Shown one piece after another: positions 7,837-16,054 of a stretch of DNA of 28,086 nucleotides. The position numbers and the translations under genes are program-made. Position 1 is the stretch's first letter, and each line of letters opens with the position of its first letter. This DNA comes from a virus: IMG/VR virus record IMGVR_UViG_3300024299_000044, positions 1-28,086 of that record; one strand, given 5' to 3'. Under the pieces are notes generated by a model. It was not told the origin of the DNA and searched no databases. It worked only from the letters and a program-made list of their open reading frames with translations.

Positions 7837-8633
7837 TCTGCTGTTAAAGGTAGATCCATATCATTTTTTTCTTCACAATGCATACAATGAAAAGAAATTT
7901 TAGTCTCTAAACCCCATTCTTCATTAAGAATGGAATTCCGAAGTTTTGAAACATCTTGTGCAGGTAATTTTTTAACGAAAGCTCTAATAATATCTTTGTC
8001 TTCAATATCCTCTACCCTGTTCACAAATCTCCACAAATTATCCATGAGCTTAGAAGGTTTGGTTATCAGGTCTTCATCTCTTGATCTAGGTACCGTTACT
8101 TCTACGTTTCTCTTAGACCCAGGGAGAAATAGTTGTTTTACAGTGCATGCCTTTTCATCAATATAATTAACAGTTAGCTCATTAATAGGGATAATCATCT
8201 CATTGGGTTCCTCACAGTGTAAACAATTTAAAAGAACATTATAATCTGTACCATACGAAATTTCTCTCAACTTGAATAAAAGATAGATTTTATCTGGTAA
8301 CGTAAGATCAAGAATGGATACTCCCTTTACACACTTCCCCATCATATTGTTAATAATGTTTTTACCTCCTATTTTGGAAGAGGATAAAAGCATTTTCTCT
8401 TCTTCATAAGTAAAAGGTTTAATCATTACTTTTGTATCTTCTTCATAAAACACATTTTTTGAAGGAAGCACAATTTCAATAAAATCATTATTCACTTCTG
8501 AAAGTAAACCTGAAAGGATATCTTTTTTTGTGGTATCAACAGGGATACCAGGAGTAGGAGTAGTAGCTTCTTTGCTTCCATGATACTTTTCAGCGAAAAG
8601 ATCTCCAAGAGTTTTATTATTTTCTTCGTTCAT
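7809..8633 (-). CDS. Baseplate hub assembly chaperone, gp26/gp51-like (T4 base plate protein family), 0-frame product
   Basis: 274 residues. Two CxxC pairs are visible, LLNCLHCEEPNEM near residue 140 and SFHCMHCEEKNDM near residue 255, and they could bind one or two metal ions. The segment FIEIVLPSKNVFYEEDTKVMIKPFTYEEEKMLLS opening the core is typical of the T4 base plate family that includes gp26. In T4, gp26 and gp51 are needed to build the central hub. The N-terminal 45 residues are polar and probably disordered. The last codons contain the slippery site, so this is probably the shorter of two products. There is no Shine-Dalgarno sequence: TATTAT lies 6 nt before the ATG. It is the head of the minus-strand unit 8633-6663. 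Confidence 0.75.
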   Translation of the reverse strand: MNEENNKTLGDLFAEKYHGSKEATTPTPGIPVDTTKKDILSGLLSEVNNDFIEIVLPSKNVFYEEDTKVMIKPFTYEEEKMLLSSSKIGGKNIINNMMGKCVKGVSILDLTLPDKIYLLFKLREISYGTDYNVLLNCLHCEEPNEMIIPINELTVNYIDEKACTVKQLFLPGSKRNVEVTVPRSRDEDLITKPSKLMDNLWRFVNRVEDIEDKDIIRAFVKKLPAQDVSKLRNSILNEEWGLETKISFHCMHCEEKNDMDLPLTADFFSASSEN

Positions 8634-8677
8634 ATTACTATAATAGGGAGTAACCCCTATTCATTATTATAGTTAGT
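8634..8677. promoter_or_regulatory. Divergent, palindromic promoter region between hub chaperone and UvsW-like helicase
   Basis: The 44-nt gap is an imperfect palindrome: ACTATAAT (8637-8644) pairs with ATTATAGT (8666-8673), with AATAGGG and CCCTATT inside. Each arm places a TATTAT box just before a start codon: 8645-8640, 6 nt from the ATG at 8633, and 8665-8670, 7 nt from the ATG at 8678. Neither gene has a ribosome binding site in this gap. The two genes therefore probably share a symmetric divergent promoter or operator and give leaderless messages. The palindrome could also bind a regulator. Confidence 0.5.
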
Positions 8678-10033
8678 ATGCAAATCATAAAAGATAATAT
8701 TTATACAAGATTGGTTAAATGTGATAAAGAGTTATTATCTTTATTAGTAAAAAAGTATAGTTTTAAAATCCCTAATGCTTATTTTGCCTCCAAAGGACGA
8801 GGAGGTTGGAATGGTACTCAACAATTTATTACTAAAGGTGGCCGATTAGGCACTGGTATTATTGACGAAGTTTTGGACGATCTTTCCACTGTGAATGCTC
8901 AATACACTTTAAAAGATAACACAACTAGTATCCCTTCTATAAACCGTAACCCTTTACCAGGTGTCACTTTACGGCACTACCAAGAAAGTGCTTTATCGGC
9001 TATTGAAAGGAATAATTTTAGAGGAATTATAAAAGCACCTACAGGGTCAGGTAAAACTCTTATTTTAGCTAGTGTTGCAAATTATTTTAAAGACTCTATA
9101 GGAGTTATTTTTTTTACTAAAAAGCAGATTTTGTTTCAAACTTACAAGGAATTCCAAAAACTAGGTATTGACTGTGGTATTGTGTGTGGAGAGGCTAACG
9201 ATATTAAACCAATCACTCTTTGCACTATCCAGTCAGTAGACAAGATTTTAGATAGTCATGTAGACCACGCAGAGTTTATCCTTTATGACGAAATTCACGA
9301 GTTTGGAAAAGGGAAACTTTCTAAAAGCTGCTTAAAGTCCTTTAAGAAGGCTGCTGTTCGCCTTGGTTTCTCAGCAACACCACCGAAGGAGATTACACAC
9401 GATTACTCTGTACGCTCCTTCTTAGGCCCTCTCATTTACGACTTAAAGGCTGCTGTCCTTATTGAGGAAGGCTTCTTAGCTAAACCCAAAATTAAAGTGG
9501 TAACAGCTAAAGAACCTGCAGGTTATACTTCAGAAGTAGGGGTTCCTTACCCAGAGGTGTATAACGATTTCATTATTAATAATAAGAATAGGAATAAACA
9601 AATATGTGATATTGTAGACTCTTATGAGGAAGGAAGATTTTTAATATTAACAAAGAATTTAGAACATGCACACATATTAAAGGATCTTATTCCAAATTCT
9701 TTTCAACTAGAAGGAAAGGATTCCTTACTTACACGAAGGCAAACAATAGAAGACTTCAAAACCAAAAATAAGAAAACTGTTCTTATAGGTACAGTAATTC
9801 TTCAAACGGGAGTAGATATCCCTGAAATTACTCACTTCATTAATGCTAGAGGAATGAAGTCAGAAATAGCTACTATTCAAGCTATTGGTAGGTCTTTACG
9901 TATTAGTGAAGGAAAAACAGAAGCCACTATCTTTGATTTTTATGATGATGCTATGTACTTAGCATCCCACTCAAAGAAAAGACTAAAACATTATAAAAGT
10001 GAAGACTTTGACATAGAGAATTATGAAAACTAA
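8678..10033 (+). CDS. uvsW: SF2 DNA helicase, UvsW-like
   Basis: 451 residues. The helicase motifs are in order: Walker A APTGSGKT (residues 120-127), motif Ia IFFTKKQILFQTYKEF, motif II DEIH (204-207), motif III FSATP (231-235), motif V TVILQTGVDIPEITHFI and motif VI AIQAIGRSLRISEGK. The N-terminal 85 residues, with GRGGWNGTQQFITKGGRLGTGI, resemble the small DNA-binding domain that precedes the ATPase in T4 UvsW. UvsW unwinds branched DNA and R-loops, regresses forks, and shifts T4 from origin-dependent to recombination-dependent replication. The start has TATTAT 7 nt upstream and no Shine-Dalgarno sequence. The stop overlaps the next gene's start by 11 nt. The length is a little below T4 UvsW. 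Confidence 0.85.
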   Translation: MQIIKDNIYTRLVKCDKELLSLLVKKYSFKIPNAYFASKGRGGWNGTQQFITKGGRLGTGIIDEVLDDLSTVNAQYTLKDNTTSIPSINRNPLPGVTLRHYQESALSAIERNNFRGIIKAPTGSGKTLILASVANYFKDSIGVIFFTKKQILFQTYKEFQKLGIDCGIVCGEANDIKPITLCTIQSVDKILDSHVDHAEFILYDEIHEFGKGKLSKSCLKSFKKAAVRLGFSATPPKEITHDYSVRSFLGPLIYDLKAAVLIEEGFLAKPKIKVVTAKEPAGYTSEVGVPYPEVYNDFIINNKNRNKQICDIVDSYEEGRFLILTKNLEHAHILKDLIPNSFQLEGKDSLLTRRQTIEDFKTKNKKTVLIGTVILQTGVDIPEITHFINARGMKSEIATIQAIGRSLRISEGKTEATIFDFYDDAMYLASHSKKRLKHYKSEDFDIENYEN

Positions 10034-10247
10034 AAAAGAAGAAAAAGATCGTTTAAATAAGATTTCCATTGAAGACAAAGAAGAACTTCAAAGTTTAATT
10101 CATAAAATTGAATTTCTTATAAAGAAAGGGGAGATAACAGAAGAAACTTTAAAAGAGTTGCAAGCTTTAATCGTTCATTTAATGATTAAGAGAGAGCAGT
10201 ACTTTTATAGACTGCTCTCTCTTCTTAAACAAGGGTATCAGGAATAG
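10023..10247 (+). CDS. Small helical protein after the helicase, 74 aa (unknown)
   Basis: Not recognised. It is highly charged and helical (KTKKEEKDRLNKISIEDKEELQSLIHKIEFLIKKGEI, then TLKELQALIVHLMIKREQYFYRLLSLLKQ), with a Leu/Ile heptad pattern suggesting a coiled coil or helical hairpin. Its ATG lies inside the last codons of the UvsW-like gene (11-nt overlap), so translation is coupled. T4 has a small ORF (uvsW.1) linked to uvsW; this may be a positional analogue, but I see no sequence evidence of homology. The last codons form a 13-bp hairpin. It ends exactly where the convergent minus-strand gene ends (10247/10248). Confidence 0.65.
   Translation: MKTKKEEKDRLNKISIEDKEELQSLIHKIEFLIKKGEITEETLKELQALIVHLMIKREQYFYRLLSLLKQGYQE
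10188..10223. terminator. 13-bp perfect hairpin at the convergent gene ends
   Basis: AAGAGAGAGCAGT (10188-10200) and ACTGCTCTCTCTT (10211-10223) are perfectly complementary around a 10-nt loop. The structure lies within the last codons of the 74-residue plus-strand gene and 25 nt beyond the end of the minus-strand 10248 gene. It is symmetric, so it could end or stabilise transcripts from both sides. There is no clear U-run on either strand, so intrinsic termination would be weak. Confidence 0.5.
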
Positions 10248-11978
10248 TTACTCATCATACATATCCCTTTCCTCTGTATCAATGTCAGACCCTGGCATCC
10301 CTGTTAACAGTTCCTCGATATCTTTAACTAAGTGCATAAGCTCCTCAGGGTTAGTTGTTGCTGAATCAACACCTCCAGGGGTAGGCGACTCTTCTTGCTC
10401 CATTCCCTCTTCAGGAGGCATTCCTTGCTCCGTTCCTTGCTCCATTCCTTGCTCCGTTCCTTGCTCAGGGGGCATTCCTTGCGCAGAAGGGTCTTCCTGT
10501 TGTTCCATCTCTTCTTGAGCAGCATCGGGGTCTGGTACGTCATCTTGAGCTATCTGCTGCTCTTCTCCTTGCCCCATTCCTTGCTCTTCTTGTTCCCTTC
10601 CTTGCTCTTCTTGTTCCCTTCCTTGCTCTTCTTGTTCCATCCCTTGCTCAGGGGGCATTCCTTCTTCTGCTTCTCCTTGACTTACACCTCCTCCTTGGGA
10701 GCTAAGAACATTCTTTATTCGCATTAAATCATCTTTAATTTTTCCTAAATTAAGATAACTTTCTTTTAACAAATTATTCTCGCTTAGTAGAATTGTTATC
10801 ATATCATTAACAAATAATAAATCAATGCCTTGTTTTGCTTTGACTTCTTTTGAGCATTCAACAAGAACATCTGAAAGAATACTAGTAGGAGGGCAAAGGC
10901 TGGATAGTTCCTTTAAGATATTAGTATGAAGTTTACCTAAACTTTTTAAAGATGGAGTTTCTTTGATGGTATTGAGAGCAATACCATGCTTTTCATTTAG
11001 GGCATCTGTTAAGAATTCTTTATATACTTTCTTACTTTCGAATAGGGATTTAACTAACTTATTTAGATCCTTCTTTGCAATAGCAGATTCTCCATTCACT
11101 ATAAAATGAGTCTCTACTAATTCTTGTAACTCTTTCTTATTCAAAAAAGCAAAGTAAGGGTACTTTGTGATAGTTCTCTCTAAAATATCTTCGAAGTCAT
11201 TTGCATCCTCTTCTGCAATATGAGTTATCAATTCTGTAATAAGTTCAGCACTAGTCCAAGAAGAGTATAAAGAGTTTTTACTTTCATATAGCTCTTTCTT
11301 TAAAAATTCTTGTTTACATACAATGTCAAACAAAGGGCTATCTAAGTCCTCCTTTAAAAAGACTTGAGTAGTTCCTACTAGTTCGTCAAGAGTAAAAGTA
11401 GTATTAACACTTAAACTATCAGAAATTGTGGAAGCTAGGTGAATATTCTCTAAAAGTTCCTTATTCCCATTAATAGTCTTTTCATTAGCTTTAAAGAATT
11501 TGGAGACAAGATCTTTAACCTCAAATAATTTAAAGAAAGGTGTTTTATTTATAGCATCCATCTTAGCTATATTTTCTTTTAGACTGATTTTATTTTTAAC
11601 TTCATCCAAATGAATTCGGTATTCAAAAGAATCGAGTAAACTATTAAAAGACTCATGCATATCCGTAAAGGAAGATTCTTTAGTAGCTTCTATTAAGTGT
11701 TTAATCTTCTCGTTGATAATCTGATTAAAGGGTTCTTCTGATGTAAAGGATGTAACATCAGTTATATTAATATCTGCTAAAGTAATCGATTCAGAATCTG
11801 CCTCATACTTTGCTTTAATAATATTTTCTGTTTCAGTTAAGAACATAGCTTCTTGATTCAAAACATCGACATCAAAAAGTACTACGTTTTCTCTTAAAAC
11901 TCGTCCTAAATATACGCTTCCCTTTAAAAGATTAAGGTAAGTTTTATCTCTGTTTTCGAATAATGATTGAATTTGCAT
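10248..11978 (-). CDS. Large acidic capsid-operon protein with EQGMPPE-type repeat tail (scaffold or core candidate)
   Basis: 576 residues, directly downstream of portal on the same strand. Residues 1-425 are helical, with many Lys/Glu/Leu segments (LIEATKESSFTDMHESFNSLLDSFEYRI; NLLKESYLNLGKIKDDLMRIKNVLSS). Residues about 430-545 are a low-complexity acidic tail of EQGM, PPEQG and EEQGREQ repeats, followed by a short helical, very acidic end (ELMHLVKDIEELLTG...). In the T4 order, core and scaffold genes (67, 68, 21, 22) follow portal gene 20, so a prohead core or scaffold role is a reasonable guess. The N-terminus MQIQSLFEN contains L-F-E, matching the T4 prohead protease rule (L/I-x-E). No protease motif is seen. 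A neck or tail structural protein is the main alternative. Confidence 0.6.
   Translation of the reverse strand: MQIQSLFENRDKTYLNLLKGSVYLGRVLRENVVLFDVDVLNQEAMFLTETENIIKAKYEADSESITLADINITDVTSFTSEEPFNQIINEKIKHLIEATKESSFTDMHESFNSLLDSFEYRIHLDEVKNKISLKENIAKMDAINKTPFFKLFEVKDLVSKFFKANEKTINGNKELLENIHLASTISDSLSVNTTFTLDELVGTTQVFLKEDLDSPLFDIVCKQEFLKKELYESKNSLYSSWTSAELITELITHIAEEDANDFEDILERTITKYPYFAFLNKKELQELVETHFIVNGESAIAKKDLNKLVKSLFESKKVYKEFLTDALNEKHGIALNTIKETPSLKSLGKLHTNILKELSSLCPPTSILSDVLVECSKEVKAKQGIDLLFVNDMITILLSENNLLKESYLNLGKIKDDLMRIKNVLSSQGGGVSQGEAEEGMPPEQGMEQEEQGREQEEQGREQEEQGMGQGEEQQIAQDDVPDPDAAQEEMEQQEDPSAQGMPPEQGTEQGMEQGTEQGMPPEEGMEQEESPTPGGVDSATTNPEELMHLVKDIEELLTGMPGSDIDTEERDMYDE
10395..10680. 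repeat. Low-complexity repeats encoding the Gln/Glu/Gly/Met/Pro tail
   Basis: On the plus strand, units such as cttgctcc(a/g)ttc and cttgctcttcttgttccc recur many times. In the coding (minus) frame they give EQGM, EQGT, EQGREQE and MPPEQG. Three nearly identical 21-nt units lie around 10575-10640. These tandem repeats are prone to length change by slippage and cause the long spurious open frames seen here on the other strand. Confidence 0.75.
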
Positions 11979-11999
11979 AAAGTGTAGCCTTGCTATTAG

Positions 12000-12007
12000 T
12001 TATATAG
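12000..12007 (-). promoter_or_regulatory. CTATATAA late-type promoter element upstream of the 11978 gene
   Basis: CTATATAA on the minus strand (12007-12000) lies about 22 nt before the ATG at 11978. The same octamer precedes other minus-strand units in the window and resembles the T4 late promoter TATAAATA. AAGG about 9 nt before the ATG gives a weak ribosome binding site. The spacing would allow a short leader. Confidence 0.55.
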
Positions 12008-12043
12008 ATTTTAGTTTAATTATATTTTAATTTTTTTGAAAAA

Positions 12044-13759
12044 TTATCTTGGAGCCGCTTGGGGGGGTAGTTGTTCCCCCTCAATATCCGATTCCATTCC
12101 TGGGGAAGGTTGTCCTGGCATATTTGGATCCATCATATTTGGATCCATCATATTTGGATCCATCCCTTGCATTGAAGGATCCATCCCTTGCATTGAAGGA
12201 TCCATCCCTTGCATTGAAGGGTCCATTTGGGGTTGCATTGCTGCTTGTTGTTCTGCTAACTCCATTTGTTCCTCTTTTACCTTCTTCTTCATGTCCTCAA
12301 TTTCTTTATCTGTCATGTTAAAGTAAGTTTTATACAAATACTCATCAGAGAAAAGTTGAAGTCCTTTTACCGCTTGAACAACCCTTGTTTTGTTATCATC
12401 TAATTCTAAGCGTCTTTTTTCATAAATGTCGGAAGGAGGACTTAAAAAGATTTTAAAATCACGTAAAGACATAGAAGGGAACCTACGTAGTTTAAGATGT
12501 CTTTTTACCATAGTAGTTAACCCTATCTCTACTTCCCTCTGTAACCTAACAACTGCTCTAGCAAACTTAACGTCTAATTGAGATAAATTAGCCTTACGTT
12601 CTGGGGATCCATCTTTTTCGACAATAAAGTCTTTTGGAACTTTAAGAGCGGATAGCAGTTTATCTCTAAAGTATTTAACATCCTCAACCTCTCCTAGGTT
12701 CTGAGCTCCAGGCAAAGTTTCAATACGGGATGCTTTACTATCTTTTCTTGTGGGAACAAAGTAATCTTCATCTGCAGACAAAGGGTTGTATCTTTCATCT
12801 ACTGCCTGTGTTCTAGGGTCAAAGAACTTTTCCTTTTTGAATTTGGCTTTTTGTCTTTCAATAAAAGCTTCGGCTTTGGAGGCTGGCATGTTACCAATAT
12901 CAATATAAAAGACTCGTCTTTCAGGAGCACGAGTCAATCGATATACTAACATTGCCTCTTCCATTAGGCGTAAAGATCTAAAAGCTTGCATGGCAGAAGA
13001 AAGAATAGATTTACCATACGGATAAAAACCAGGATCAGAGTTGTGGATTCTAAAGTGAACAATTTGATTTTTATCAAGAAAAATATGCTTTTTAGGAATA
13101 GTGTTAGAAGGCATATCTAAGTTTAAATCCCTAGGAATCTCTTGAATAAAGTTTTTTAAGTAACCAAATGCATTCTCAGCACGTAAAAGATAATTAGGAT
13201 TAAGAATCTTTAATCTTTGAATTCCAAGTTCAGGTCTTTTTAGATTAAAAATAGTCTCAATAAAGCAATCTCCATACTTAGCTGTATTCCTAATAATGTC
13301 CCAAAGTACTTTTTCTATCTCTATCTTTTTAAATAAGGATTCAACTTCACTTTGGAGATAAGAATCTGGAGTCTCAATGTTGATCATTTTTCCTTCAATA
13401 GATTTTTGGGAGCTATCATCTGCGTAAATATCCAAAGCAGCATTAATTTCAGGAAAATGGTCCATATCCTCAAATTCAGCATATCTTTTCTTTCTTTCAT
13501 ATTCGTAAGAAGGAAGCTTATGAATCCCCCGCACCATTCCTGGTGCGAAGCCTTCTGTATCCAGAAGCTCTTCGGCTTTATAGGTATCACCTCTAAGCTC
13601 TTTGTCTGGTTTATGAGTAGGTCTACCAGGACGGGCGAAGAATTTTGCTAATAGCTTACCAAAAAGACCTGTTGGGTCTTGGTTTGGGGGGTGAATTCCT
13701 CCTGCTTTAGAGGCGAATTCAGTATAAGATTCGTTTAAGTTTTTATCGTCTTGGTCCAT
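12044..13759 (-). CDS. 20: Portal protein, gp20-like
   Basis: 571 residues, slightly longer than T4 gp20 because of a repeat tail. Recognisable family stretches include YEYERKKRYAEFEDMDHFPEI and INAALDIYADDSSQKS, DCFIETIFNL, VHFRIHNSDPGFYPYGKSIL, LMEEAMLVYRLTRAPERRVFYIDIGNMP and FIVEKDGSPERKANLSQLDVKFARAV. The portal is the dodecameric ring at the capsid vertex through which DNA is packaged and ejected, and where head assembly starts. The C-terminus (residues about 505-560) is a run of MDPSMQG and MDPNM repeats. It follows terminase with a 17-nt overlap; a GGTGG about 5 nt before the ATG is the only ribosome-binding candidate. Synteny terminase-portal agrees with T4 genes 17 and 20. Confidence 0.9.
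   Translation of the reverse strand: MDQDDKNLNESYTEFASKAGGIHPPNQDPTGLFGKLLAKFFARPGRPTHKPDKELRGDTYKAEELLDTEGFAPGMVRGIHKLPSYEYERKKRYAEFEDMDHFPEINAALDIYADDSSQKSIEGKMINIETPDSYLQSEVESLFKKIEIEKVLWDIIRNTAKYGDCFIETIFNLKRPELGIQRLKILNPNYLLRAENAFGYLKNFIQEIPRDLNLDMPSNTIPKKHIFLDKNQIVHFRIHNSDPGFYPYGKSILSSAMQAFRSLRLMEEAMLVYRLTRAPERRVFYIDIGNMPASKAEAFIERQKAKFKKEKFFDPRTQAVDERYNPLSADEDYFVPTRKDSKASRIETLPGAQNLGEVEDVKYFRDKLLSALKVPKDFIVEKDGSPERKANLSQLDVKFARAVVRLQREVEIGLTTMVKRHLKLRRFPSMSLRDFKIFLSPPSDIYEKRRLELDDNKTRVVQAVKGLQLFSDEYLYKTYFNMTDKEIEDMKKKVKEEQMELAEQQAAMQPQMDPSMQGMDPSMQGMDPSMQGMDPNMMDPNMMDPNMPGQPSPGMESDIEGEQLPPQAAPR
12119..12225. repeat. Two adjacent in-frame tandem repeats in the portal tail (15-bp x3 and 21-bp x3)
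   Basis: Three copies of tatttggatccatca (about 12121-12165) encode MDPNM-type units. Next to them, three copies of the 21-nt unit beginning tccatcccttgcattgaagg (about 12159-12221) encode MDPSMQG. Copies are almost identical at the DNA level, which suggests recent expansion. Both unit lengths are multiples of three, so the reading frame is kept. Confidence 0.85.
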
Positions 13760-15266
13760 ATAACCACCGTAAGTCTTCCTTATCCATATTTTTATTTACC
13801 CTTGAGATCATCGCTCTTTGTGGGTTATTCTGAAAAGTTTTTTCAGGACTCTTACTTTCTCCTACTGAATACTCAATAGGGGAAAAGTCTAAGATGTCTT
13901 TAAATGCGTAACAGGTTAAAGCTAAACTCATAGTAAGATCATCATTGTAACCTACCTCAGCTTCGATTTTGTTATTTTCAGTAATGATAAAAGTAAGAAG
14001 TTCCTTAACTGTACGCTCAGAATTAACTTTGATCTTATTATTACGCACAAATTCTTCTAGAGAAGCAAGAATACCATCTCTGTTATGTGTTGTTACCGTA
14101 AGCCCCAGCTGGTTTTTTGTATCATCCATCCAAAGATTTTCATATTCAAGTTCTTCAAAAAGTATTCTTAAAAGTTCGATACCTATTCCATTGCGTTCCA
14201 CAATCATGTAAGCAGTGTTATACCAATCTCCCTCGTACTTTAGGATATTACCAAAATCCTTTACAGAAGTTTTGTTAGAATAAAATTCAGCTACTTGCTC
14301 TCCTGTATAAATGTCAATAATATGAAAAGCTGAGTAATCTTTTTCAACCCCAAGGGAAACATCTACACCAATAACATATTCTTTAAAGGGTTCGGGGTCT
14401 TTCCAAACACGCATTCTGTTATTGTACTTAATATCAAAATCGTCATTAAAGTTATCCTTAAGTACTTTAAGGGTTCCTCCATCAATAAAAGTATCACCTG
14501 TGCCTAAAAAGTTGCACTCATACTCTTGCAACCATCTCTTTTCTCCAATATTTCTTCTTGTTTCAATAGACCACTCCTTCGTATAGTCGGGGTGTTGCTG
14601 CCAAAAAATATCAATCACGTTAAATGAGTTTCCTCCTTCTTTCGCTTTATGGTAGAATTCATAGTACCAATTAGCCATTCCATTAACAGTTGAAAGGATA
14701 ACAGCTTCCCCTCCTGTCGATATAGTAGGGAAAATAGCAGCCCAGAAGACTTCCATATTATCAATAAAAGCTGCTTCATCAACTATAAGAACAGATATAG
14801 ATTCACCACGACCAGCAGAGTCAGAAGAAGGAATAGATTTGACTTGACTATTATTTGATAGTTTCAAAGTATGTTTGTTTCTTTCGTCTACACCAATCTT
14901 GAGAAATTCAGGAAGTTCATCATACATTCTCCATACTCTAGAAAGAAATGCTGTAGACTCACGTTCACCAATTGAAACAATAAGAACTGATTTCTCAGTT
15001 TTGAATAAAGTATACCATAAGGAGTAAGCACAACAAATAGTGGTAATTCCTGCTTGCCTAAACTTTTTAATAATATTAAATCTGTTAGCATCAAAGTCAG
15101 TAACAATACTTTGCTGGAATTTGTAGAGATCAAAAGGGACTAATCCTTTAACAGGATGAACTACTTTGATATATGTGGATATAAAATAAACAGGGTCCTT
15201 ACTACACTTTTCTATCTCTTTTTCAATTTCTTTTAAAGTATTTTTGATAAGTTCTTTGTTAGCCAT
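13743..15266 (-). CDS. terL: Terminase large subunit, gp17-like packaging ATPase/nuclease
   Basis: 507 residues. The ATPase part shows the adenine/Walker A region IIKKFRQAGITTICCAY (residues about 60-75, an RQxGxTT variant of the Walker loop), Walker B VLIVDEAAF and the coupling motif ILSTVNGMANW. The RNase H-like nuclease part shows GVDVSLGVEKDYSAFHIID (first Asp), MIVERNGIGIELLR (Glu) and GYNDDLTMSLAL (last Asp). The enzyme docks on the portal, pumps DNA into the prohead and cuts it at headful. It lacks the long N-terminal extension of T4 gp17. It heads the minus-strand unit terminase-portal-10248 and starts in a palindromic divergent region; TATAAT lies only 2 nt before the ATG. Confidence 0.93.
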   Translation of the reverse strand: MANKELIKNTLKEIEKEIEKCSKDPVYFISTYIKVVHPVKGLVPFDLYKFQQSIVTDFDANRFNIIKKFRQAGITTICCAYSLWYTLFKTEKSVLIVSIGERESTAFLSRVWRMYDELPEFLKIGVDERNKHTLKLSNNSQVKSIPSSDSAGRGESISVLIVDEAAFIDNMEVFWAAIFPTISTGGEAVILSTVNGMANWYYEFYHKAKEGGNSFNVIDIFWQQHPDYTKEWSIETRRNIGEKRWLQEYECNFLGTGDTFIDGGTLKVLKDNFNDDFDIKYNNRMRVWKDPEPFKEYVIGVDVSLGVEKDYSAFHIIDIYTGEQVAEFYSNKTSVKDFGNILKYEGDWYNTAYMIVERNGIGIELLRILFEELEYENLWMDDTKNQLGLTVTTHNRDGILASLEEFVRNNKIKVNSERTVKELLTFIITENNKIEAEVGYNDDLTMSLALTCYAFKDILDFSPIEYSVGESKSPEKTFQNNPQRAMISRVNKNMDKEDLRWLYGPRR

Positions 15267-15298
15267 CTATTATAACCTATAGGTATATATAATCTCTT
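15267..15298. promoter_or_regulatory. Divergent terminase/glycosyltransferase promoter region centred on ACCTATAGGT
   Basis: The 32-nt gap holds a perfect 10-bp palindrome ACCTATAGGT (15275-15284) flanked by ATTATA on the left and TATATAAT on the right, so the whole is near-symmetric. On the plus strand TATAAT (15288-15293) is 5 nt before the ATG at 15299. On the minus strand TATAAT (15274-15269) is 2 nt before the terminase ATG. No Shine-Dalgarno sequence serves either gene. The layout echoes the 8634-8677 region. Confidence 0.5.
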
Positions 15299-16054
15299 AT
15301 GAACAAACATGCAATAATTTCCACACGAGACGAAAATAAGTCTCAAACCTTACAAGATCTTGAAAAGTATTACGAAGAAGCAGGCTTTACAGTACACACT
15401 GTAGAAGGAGCGTCCTCTATGCTTGAGGCATATAATTCTAAATTAAAAGAATTAGAAATCTTTAGTAAAGATATTATAGTATTTTCTCATGATGATATTG
15501 AAATTTTAGTAACTCAAAAAATGTTTAATACCGTTCTGGAAGAAACTTTAGCAAATAAAAAAATTGGTTTTGCAGGGGTTGCAGGTACTAAACTTTTATC
15601 AGAGGAAGCTACCTGGTGGGATATGGACCTCTGGAGACAAGGCTTACACTCTGGAATGGTAATGCATGGAGACGATTTTAAAAAACAAACTATTTATGGA
15701 CCTCACGGGGACGTTGTTGTTTGTGACGGAGTATTTATGGCGTGTACAGGGAAAACGATCAAAAGTTTAGATTTTAAGCATCCAGAGTACTTACCTAAGG
15801 GTTGGGATTTCTATGATCTTCACTTGTCTATCCTAGCGTTGGAAGAAAATCTAAAAAATATGGTAATGCCTCTTCTTATACGCCATGCTTCTGGCGGAAT
15901 GGGAGCTGCAGCTCCTGCTGGCGACTGGCAAGAAAATAGAAGTAAGTTCAAAGAGAAATGGGGAGAAAAGCTTCCTTTAATGACTCCACATGTAAGGCAG
16001 GTTATAGAACAACTTAAGAAGCAGCAACGTGAGAAAGAACAAACTATTCCTTAA
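15299..16054 (+). CDS. Glycosyltransferase-like protein (GT-A fold, StrF-type / Glyco_tranf_2_5 candidate)
   Basis: 251 residues. The N-terminal strand HAIISTRDENKS and the later DIIVFSHDDIEIL give the nucleotide-sugar fold with a D-D pair in the place of the DxD metal-binding motif. They are followed by KKIGFAGVAGTKLLSEEATWW, VFMACTG and LPKGWDFYDLHLSILALEEN, a combination typical of the small GT-A family that includes StrF-like and hyaluronan-synthase-related proteins. The conserved 'GWDFYDLHLS' is the clearest signature. The product probably transfers a sugar to phage DNA, a phage protein or the host surface; the acceptor cannot be read from the sequence. TATAAT is 5 nt before the ATG. The downstream ORF starts inside its last codons. 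Confidence 0.7.
   Translation: MNKHAIISTRDENKSQTLQDLEKYYEEAGFTVHTVEGASSMLEAYNSKLKELEIFSKDIIVFSHDDIEILVTQKMFNTVLEETLANKKIGFAGVAGTKLLSEEATWWDMDLWRQGLHSGMVMHGDDFKKQTIYGPHGDVVVCDGVFMACTGKTIKSLDFKHPEYLPKGWDFYDLHLSILALEENLKNMVMPLLIRHASGGMGAAAPAGDWQENRSKFKEKWGEKLPLMTPHVRQVIEQLKKQQREKEQTIP

Noticed and set aside
10282-10727. Plus-strand ORFs rich in Ser/Leu/Cys/Pro opposite the acidic repeat tail
   Set aside because: They arise from the low-complexity repeat of the minus-strand gene; composition is repetitive and there is no start signal.
12036-12326. Plus-strand ORFs opposite the portal repeat tail
   Set aside because: Repeat-derived frames without start signals; the portal frame is clear.
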